Shown here: piece by piece, positions 47,802 to 56,800 of the stretch
Position numbering within the stretch: position 1 is the first letter of the stretch
How the letters are laid out: each line of letters opens with the position of its first letter
Assembly: GCA_030248195.1 (NCBI GenBank)
Contig: JASAND010013040.1
Coordinates: forward strand, 23,396-87,395
Direction of reading: 5' to 3'
Origin: Trissonchulus latispiculum
Lineage: Eukaryota > Nematoda > Enoplea > Enoplida > Ironidae
Length of the DNA stretch: 64,000 nt
Program-made: the position numbers and the translations under genes
The notes under the pieces: model-generated
What the model was told of the DNA's origin: nothing
What the model saw: only the letters and a program-made list of their open reading frames with translations
Databases searched by the model: none

Positions 47802-50800
47802 TATATATACTTACCAGTGTTCACATTTAGTTTGGGTAGGTAAATAATATACGACTTTGATAATCTAGTTTTAGTGGAAGCAAACATTTCTTTCGGCAAA
47901 CTCTTAATATTTATCTACTGAGCGTTTTAACCATTTATAAGCAAAGTATATATTTCAACACTAACTTCAGGATTAGGACTCTCTCCGACGATCTTCTATT
48001 TCTATTCAACCGTTAGCGTTACAATCATAGCCTTGGTTTTTTCTCGTTGCTTGTCGTAGTCCAGCACAACCAAATTATATATTATATAGTTTACGTATAT
48101 ATAACTGCTGGAATTGTAATTATTGACTGACATTAATTGCTTTGTATATATATGGCAATCGCCATGGCGAAGCGTGAAAGCCCGCGAATATGGGTTGCTC
48201 GGCGAAGCTGTGCCCATATTAATTCGCCCACAACCTAGTCCTCTTCTTTTTTGAACCTAGCCCCATATTAAGCATTTTTAAGACTAGTCCTCTCTTGATT
48301 TTACAACCTCACCACTACCCATATTACTTTTCATGCTCCGGAGGAGCATTTTTATTACTTGTCCTTCTGTCATTTTAAAGGTTCCCTTTCCAGCAGTGAG
48401 CTAACGCAGATATAAGGAGCTTGAACAATGCAATAGGCAGGGCAAATGTGAGCAAATGGGCTTTCATTTGATACCAAACATGACCACTTTTGAAGATTTT
48501 AATCTTTGACCCACGCCGGCCACCCACCCACCGGTCGGTGGGGCCACTTTTTGTGGGTGGGATAATGACAGTGGGGCCTCTTTTTTTGGTTGGCATAAAG
48601 ACAAAAGTTGATCGCCTCGCCAAGGGCATTCATTTGATACCAAACTTGACCACTTTTGAAGACTTTCATTTTTGACCCACACCGGACCCACAGTGGGTGG
48701 GGCACCCACCCACAGGTCGGTGGGGCCACTTTTTGTGGGTGGCATAATGACAAAAGTTGATCGCCTCGCCAAGGGCTTTCATTTGATACCAAACTTGACC
48801 ACTTTTGAAGACTCATTTTTGACCCACACCGGAAACACAGTGGGTGGGGCGCCTACCCACAGGTCGGTGAGGCCACTTTTTGTGGGTGGCACAATGACAA
48901 AAGTTGATCGCCTCGCCAAGGGCTTTCATTTGATACCAAACTTGACCACTTTTGAAGACTTTCATTTTTGACCCACACCGGACCCACTGTGGGTGGGGCA
49001 CCCACCCACAGGTCGGTGGGGCCACTTTTTGGAGGTGGTATAATGACGAAAGTTGATCGCCTCGCCAAGGACTTTCATTTGATACCAAGCTTGACCACTT
49101 TTGAAGACTTTCATTTTTGACCCACACCGGAAACACAGTGGGTGGGGCGCCAACCCACAGGTCGGTGAGGCCACTTTTTGTGGGTGGCATAATGACAAAA
49201 GTTGATCGCCTCGCCAAGGGCTTTCATTTGATACCAAACTTGACCACTTTTGAAGACTTTCATTTTTGACCCACACCGGTCCCACAGTGAGCGGGGCACC
49301 CACCCACAGGTTAGTGGGGCCTCTTTTTTTGGTTGGCATAAAGACAAAAGTTGATCGCCTCGCCAAGGGCATTCATTTGATACCAAACTTGACCACTTTT
49401 GAAGACTTTCATTTTTGACCCACACCGGACCCACAGTGGGTGGGGCACCCACCCACAGGTCGGTGGGGCCACGTTTTGTGGGTGGCATAATGACAAAAGT
49501 TGATCGCCTCGCCAAGGGCTTTCATTTGATACCAAACTTGACCACTTTTGAAGACTTTCATTTTTGACCCACACCGGACCCACAGTGGGTGGGGCACCCA
49601 CCCACAGGTCGGTGGGGCCACTTTTTGTGGGTGGCATAATGACAGTGGGGCCTCTTTTTTTGGTTGGCATAAAGACAAAAGTTGATCGCCTCGCCAAGGG
49701 CATTCATTTGATACCAAACTTGACCACTTTTGAAGACTTTCATTTTTGACCCACACCGGACCCACAGTGGGTGGGGCACCCACCCACAGGTCGGTGGGGC
49801 CACTTTTTGTGGGTGGCATAATGACAAAAGTTGATCGCCTTGCCAAGGGCTTTCATTTGATACCAAACTTGACCACTTTTGAAGACTTTCATTTTTAACC
49901 CACACCGGACCCACAGTGGGTTGGGCACCCACCCACAGGTCGGTGGGGCCACTTTTCGGAGGTGGTATAATGACAGAAGTTGATCGCCTCGCCAAGGGCT
50001 TTCATTTGATACCAAGCTTGACCACTTTTGAAGACTTTCATTTTTGACCCACACCGGAAACACAGTGGGTGGGGCGCCTACCCACAGGTCGGTGAGGCCA
50101 CTTTTTGTGGGTGGCACAATGACAAAAGTTGATCGCCTCGCCAAGGGCTTTCATTTGATACCAAACTTGACCACTTTTGAAGACTTTCATTTTTGACCCA
50201 CACCGGACCCACTGTGGGTGGGGCACCCACCCACAGGTCGGTGGGGCCACTTTATAGAGGTGGTATAATGACGAAAGTTGATCGCCTCGCCAAGGACTTT
50301 CATTTGATACCAAGCTTGACCACTTTTGAAGACTTTCATTTTTGACCCACACCGGAAACACAGTGGGTGGGGCGCCTACCCACAGGTCGGTGAGGCCACT
50401 TTTTGTGGGTGGCATAATGACAAAAGTTGATCGCCTCGCCAAGGGCTTTCATTTGATACCAAACTTGACCACTTTTGAAGACTTTCATTTTTGACCCACA
50501 CCGGTCCCACAGTGGGCGGGGCACCCACCCACAGGTTAGTGGGGCCTCTTTTTTTGGTTGGCATAAAGACAAAAGTTGATCGCCTCGCCAAGGGCATTCA
50601 TTTGATACCAAACTTGACCACTTTTGAAGACTTTCATTTTTGACCCACACCGGACCCACAGTGGGTGGGGCACCCACCCACAGGTCGGTGGGGCCACTTT
50701 TTGTGGGTGGCATAATGACAAAAGTTGATCGCCTCGCCAAGGGCTTTCATTTGATACCAAACTTGACCACTTTTGAAGACTTTCATTTTTGACCCACACC

Positions 50801-53800
50801 GGACCCACAGTGGGTGGGGCACCCACCCACAGGTTGGTGGGGCCACTTTTTGTGGGTGGCATAATGACAGTGGGGCCTCTTTTTTTGGTTGGCATAAAGA
50901 AAAAAGTTGATCGCCTCGCCAAGGGCATTCATTTGATACCAAACTTGACCACTTTTGAAGACTTTCATTTTTGACCCACACCGGACCCACAGTGGGTGGG
51001 GCACCCACCCACAGGTAGGTGGGGCCACTTTTTGTGGGTGGCATAATGACAAAAGTTGATCGCCTCGCCAAGGGCTTTCATTTGATACCAAACTTGACCA
51101 CTTTTGAAGACTTTCATTTTTAACCCACACCGGACCCACAGTGGGTTGGGCACCCACCCACAGGTCGGTGGGGCCACTTTTCGGATGTGGTATAATGACA
51201 AAAGTTGATCGCCTCGCCAAGGGCTTTCATTTGACACCAAACTTGGCCACTTTTGAAGACTTTCATTTTTGACCCACACCGGACCCACAGTGGGTGGGGC
51301 ACCCACCCACAGGCCGGTGGGGCCCACTTTTTGTGGGTGGCATAATGACAAAAGTTGATCGCCTCGCCAAGGGCTTTCATTTGATACCAAACTTGACCAC
51401 TTTTGAAGACTTTCATTTTTGACCCACACCGGACCCACAGTGGGTGGGGCACCCACCCACAGGTCGGTGGGGCCACTTTTTGTGGGTGGCATAATGACAA
51501 AAGTTGATCGCCTCGCCAAGGGCTTTCATTTGATACCAAACTTGACCACTTTTGAAGACTTTCATTTTTGACCCACACCGGACCCACCGTGGATGGGCGC
51601 TGTGGGTCAGGGGTCACATCCACCGACCTCAGCAGTATGCTCATCGTTTTCAGCGACCCCGATTTACGATATATGGGTACTACCCCAAGGCCGAAAAACG
51701 CCATTTTTAGTGACTTTTAGGCCATTTCTAGTAAAAGTGGAACTTAGAAACTTTTCGCCAAAACAGGTGAAAAAATGCAAAGTTTGGGCCCATCTCCTGA
51801 AAGGTCCAGAGCGAAATTAAAAAATCCCCCTCGTTACATTCCGCGCATAGTCCGAAATATTCAAATAAAACAAACCAAACCGATCTAGCTGCTAACCTGT
51901 GAAAAAAAGTCGATCACAACCGAAGTGCCAAAATAGCGAAAGTCCGACTTTGAGGCCTTGGCACAGAGCCAAAATTGGCCAGGTGCCAAAATGACCAAAA
52001 AAGGTTGCATGGGAGGACCCTGCCTACCAACATATAATAGTAGTATTGGGCCAAAATGCCCATATCGTTCCAACACTGCGCTGACATATGCACTTCCGAA
52101 AAGCGTTATTAACCGAGAAAAAAAAACAAACGCACGGTAACTCCCGCCTAGTGCAAAATTTCGAAGTCTGGAATTTTAACCAAAAGTATGGTGATACTTG
52201 TAGTACTGCTCGAGTACTTTACGATGGTAACCTTTTTACCCCTCCCGGACCTCTAATTAGCTGGCACCAGGCCAACACTGTCTCCAGGGGGCCGCGCAGA
52301 CGCCTTTATACCCATATTATGTAGGGGCGCTATCGCGCCCCTACATAATACATAGTTCTAATACACCAAGAAAATGAAGTAAACGCTGGCCAGCAGGCGG
52401 ATCCACGAAGGATACAAGGCATTAATCATAAAGAAATAATGAAAAACGCCTGCCTGCAGTCACTAAGGCCGTAGCCTTAGTCCGAACAGGAGAGAGCCAA
52501 TGGGCGCTGTGAGCGCTCTTACCCAGAGAGAACTAATCTCTGAGGCTCCTGCCTGGTATGAGGCAGGCAGGAGCCTCAGAGACTAGTTTCCTCTGGGTAA
52601 GAGCGCTCACAGCGCCCACTGGCTCTCTCCTGTTCGGACTAAGGCTACGGCCTTAGTGACTGCAGGCAGGCGTTTTTCATTATTCCTTTATGATAGTTCT
52701 AATACACAGTACAAATAGAGGGGGGCCCAGCAGTGAACGTATAAAGAAAACAAATTGTAATGATGCAAATAAATGAAATAACGAACGATACTAAGATGTG
52801 TCAACTGAATTTTCATTTAAAACGAAAACCTTAAAACTAAACTTTTAAGCACTAATTAAGCAGCATTAATTAATTAAAATTTTTTCTTCATCTAAATTTT
52901 TGTAAAATTATTTCTTTCAGTGTGCCAAAGCCAAAGTTCAGAATTTAAAATTCAAGATTTCACGAGCTTTTCATCTTCTTTAGCTTATCTTATTAATTGC
53001 ATAAGGAAATGATTTTAATTAATTTGCATTAATGCTTTCAAGTTTTTCCAGTTAAAAATTTTCCAGTTAAAAGTCAGCAAACAACATTACGATTTGTTTT
53101 CTTATTCACTGTTGGGGCCCCTCTACTTGCACTGTGCATTAGAACTGTGTACTAGAGTTGGCCACATTTTGACCTTCCTATTATACTTCAAATTGGAAAC
53201 TGCACTGCAGGGGTACGCAGTAAAATCATTAAGACATATATAGATCCAAACTGGGGCCCCAGCTATGGACATCAAGCCAAAAATTTTTTAGCATTACTGT
53301 GAATTGATGAGTATTTTATACTGGTTCCGAAGTGCAAACCCTAAAATTCGATTCAACCGGACGATTTTTTGCCGGTGCCAGCAGTTTGAATATTACGATT
53401 CACGATGCCGGGTTTCTTCCGTGATTCTCGCAATTCCGATGTAAACACTTGATCAACACAAACATCAATAAACCGAATTGAAACCTAAGGCATTGGGGTT
53501 GGGGACGCTTCCAACCTTTCGAATTCCCCCTACTTTTCTGGGTTTTTCACCATCCAGTTACTACGAGGTGTCCTGAAGTAAACTGAAGTATATACGCTGG
53601 CTTATTTTTACTGGGGGGGGAGGTCGCCCCCCATTCGGCGACCTCCCCCTCCCATTCGAGGTCCCCCCAATAAATTTCGACCTCCCCCCATAACCCAAAA
53701 AATTGTCAATTTTTACCATTTTTACCCTAAATTTTTGAAAAATTTTCCGGCTTCATTTTTTCCAAAAATGCTTTTCCAAATTTTTCCAAAAATATGCCCC

Positions 53801-56800
53801 CCCCCATTTTGGTGAGCCATGGGGGGGGGGGCAACTTCGAGCCCCCCATAAATTTTGGCCTAAAAATAAGCCAGATACGTACATATATAACTGAAGTCCG
53901 TTACTTAAGAAACAAATTTTTATATTTCGGTCAGAATTTTCAAATCTTTTTACGCATAGCCGGAATTTACGGGTCTAAAATCCCACAGAAATTGAATTTT
54001 GAACACTTTTATTGTATTAGTACTACCAGTAAAAGTAGAAAACAGACAATTGTTACGACAACTTGTCTTTTCAGGCAGGCCTCTGCGTTCCCCCCCTATT
54101 TTTGTCTTCCCCCCAAACCCACTAGTGGGGTCTCCCCCACTCGCACCCAATTTATTTTTCCAGGAAAAATCCTCCCCTCAGACAGGCACCAACCTTAAAC
54201 AGGGCAAAACAGATCAGCACAGCAATGATAATGGGGAGACTGCCCTCCAGCCAGTTGACAATGGCCGTGGCACAGCCCTGGGAAAAGCGATAGGCAGAGT
54301 CAGAGGGCTGGTCCAGGGGGTCCTCCTGGCAACGACGTACGTCCACCGGGCGATACTCTTTGCTGGCTGGGCCGACCGGTTCCTGTAATAACATGACTTT
54401 TTAAAATAATATAACCGAAAGAATGTGTCTAAAAATATACAAAAACGTTCAAAAATGCTGCAACGCCGTAATAAACTACGTACAATGTATGCACACATGA
54501 AATGACTTTCTACTTTCTAAAAGATGCCTTCTGTTCGCATAGTGAATTTAATTAGGTATATACTACTTACTAAGGTATGGCCCTGGCCGTGTGTGCTAAG
54601 AGAAGGGAAATCTACGCGATTAGTTTTAAAAGTTGGCATGTAGAGATTGGGGAGCAGATTTGTCCAGGAAAAAACGGTACATTTCATTTTTAGCAATTTT
54701 CCTTCTTTTTCGCTCTAAAACCAGAACGTTTTGAACGTATACAGTGGAGGACCCCGCGTCCCGTACCACCCCAGGATATAGAGGGTCATACATAAATAAA
54801 GGTTTCACAAATAAGTGGGTAACAGACGCTTCAAGACGAAAAGTGGCAAAAAACGTAGGAATACTCAGTTTTCATGTCCCCTGCCCACCCATGACACACA
54901 ATTATGGACACAAAACTGAAAAACAAACTGAAGGCAGCAATACTTTCACTAACGTATATATGCGAAAGTACAAGTATATACGTATAAGCAGGGGCGGATC
55001 CAGGAGGGGGGTGGTAGGAAAAAGGAGAGGTAGGAAAAATTAAGGAAAGAAAGAGGAAAAAGGGCAAAAACCAAAAAAATTCGAGCCTTCGGCGCGAATT
55101 TTATACTAATTAACCGCATATTTATTGCATTTATGAAGGAAAAGCTTAAAATGCATCCGGTTTTTACCATTTTTGCCTAAAAATGTCAAGAATTTTAAAA
55201 AATTTCTCAGTTCTTCAGTATGCAAAGAATTAAAGATCTGAAGACCGATTTTATTGCAAAAAATTTCTTCGACGTCTGGGGGACTCCGCCCGCCCCCCAG
55301 ACCCCCGACGAAACAATTTTACCGCCCCCCGTCACCAAATCCTGGATCCGCCAGTGTATACACGTACTTATTTGTATGTTTTGATATCGAGGAAGTAGGT
55401 AAATTAATCTCACACACACTCACTTCTGCTACTTAAAATTTCCTTTATACCTGAACACAGCAAGTCTCTGGAACGTTAACCGGAGGCTCCTGGGATCTAT
55501 GATGTTCATACCAGGTGGAGTTGCGCCAGTCCGCCGGGCCCTTGGAACCGCAACACTTGCCCTACAACAAAATGACATTTTAATTTCATAAAAATTTAAA
55601 AAACGGAAAATTGGTAATTTTCAATGGTTTTCGGTTTTCAACAAGTAACAAAAATGCTCCGCACAAAAGAGGATAATATGTGTGTGTTGGCTGTGTCTAT
55701 ATTATATCGTTTACATTCCGGTTGTGAAGAAGTAAAGACAAAAGTTTCATAGGCACGTGACGTTATTTGGCACAGCAAGTTTGGGTGGGTGGCTCCATGA
55801 CAAAAGTTGTTCCGTTCGCATAGGACTTTCATTTGACACAAATTTGACCACTATTGAAAAATTCCATTTTTGACCTAAAATCGCTTAAGTCCCCACCCCA
55901 CCCCACCACAGCACTCTACAGCCACTCTGGGTACGCAGTTCTATGACAAAAGTTGCTCAGCTCACTTAGGGCTTTCATTTGATACCAAATTTGACCACTT
56001 TTGAAAAATTTTATTTTTGACCCAAAATCGCCTATGTCCTGCCCCACCCCGCCACAGCACTCTACAGCCACTCTGGGTACGCAGTTCTATGACAAAAGTT
56101 GCTCAGCTCGCTTAGGGCTTTCATTTGGTACCAAATTTGACCACTTTTGAAAAATTTTATTTTCGACCACTTGACCCCCCACCCGACCAGGGGCGTAGGC
56201 AGGAGGGGGGGCAGGGGGGAATTCCCCCCGAAACTCATTTGCCCCCCGGGAATTTTTTCGTGTCGGGGAAAATTTTACAAAATTTTCGCGCCGTAGGCGC
56301 GAATTTTATTGACCGACTCAAAAAAATCTAATTTGCACATCAAATTACACGGTTAAATTTTCCAAAATCGACATAGTGGGCGATGTTCAAGACAGATTAC
56401 CAGACCCACCAGAACCTGATCCCCCGGTTTTCCATTATTTAGGGATTTGCTCTAAAATGTGCATAATGTGCTCTAAAAATAGGTTTCAATTATGCCATAT
56501 TCTAAAAAGGCCTGTCTTTTTTAACTGGGGGCTGCCGCCCCCAGACCCCCGCCTATTTTATCAAAAGATCTAACCTTTTGCACTTATAATCTAACAAGTT
56601 TGTAGAAATTGTCTAAAAATGAGAAAACAGAAAGACAGTTTCAGTAAGCGAATTTTACAGGAATTTGAAATAGCACTATCCTTATTTATATATGCGATTT
56701 GAATGTCTATATAATCTATTTAAATGTTTCCATTATGACTTTTATTACATTTTTCAAAAATTCTCCAGCTTCTGGGGGGCTCCGCCCCCCAGGCCCCCCC

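Larger units (their letters stand above)
44854..52350. mobile_element. Tandem-repeat-carrying element A (TAATATGGG type)
   Basis: Starts CAAAATAAAAATGCTCC with a hairpin (ATGCTCC TCC GGAGCAT). In the first 180 bp it has three direct TAATATGGG motifs (about 44890, 44945, 44992) and one inverted CCCATATT (45020). After a spacer (split by element B and a (TA)n run) comes an inverted copy of the 5' domain (48183-48361), then ~21 units of a 149-bp satellite. The 3' end is CCCATATTATG plus a perfect 15-bp-stem hairpin (52316-52349, stem ATTATGTAGGGGCGC, loop TATC). No coding capacity. A terminal hairpin, internal tandem repeats and little or no target duplication resemble Helentron/DINE-like non-autonomous elements. 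Confidence 0.6.
44781..53278. mobile_element. Foldback element copy 2, expanded by three insertions
   Basis: The left end GGCTTGATGACCGTAGCTG and right end CAGCTATGGACATCAAGCC match the foldback at 15565-17351. Flanks AAAAATT occur on both sides (44774-44780, 53279-53285). The left arm breaks off after GGTCAAATGATGGCCAGCTATA and resumes at 52351 with CATAGTTCTAATACAC, where element A (44854-52350) is inserted. A 326-bp palindromic insertion sits at 52367-52692. Confidence 0.65.

Noticed and set aside
48430..51595. Regularly spaced repeats suggestive of a CRISPR array
   Set aside because: The full 149-bp unit is repeated with no unique spacers, in a eukaryotic genome.
48375..51704. Many overlapping 100-194-codon minus-strand frames with conserved repeats (LSLCHPQKV, VWVKNESLQKW)
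   Set aside because: They recur every 149 bp because of the satellite. The unit is not a multiple of three, no start or splice context fits, and the apparent conservation is repeat identity.
52426..52693. Strong hairpins read as a bacterial-type terminator or attenuator
   Set aside because: The palindrome belongs to a mobile insertion with direct-repeat flanks in an animal intron.
53794..54198. 134-codon plus-strand frame overlapping the TM4 exon region
   Set aside because: Antisense to intron and the tetraspanin exon; composition driven by poly-C tracts, no domain.
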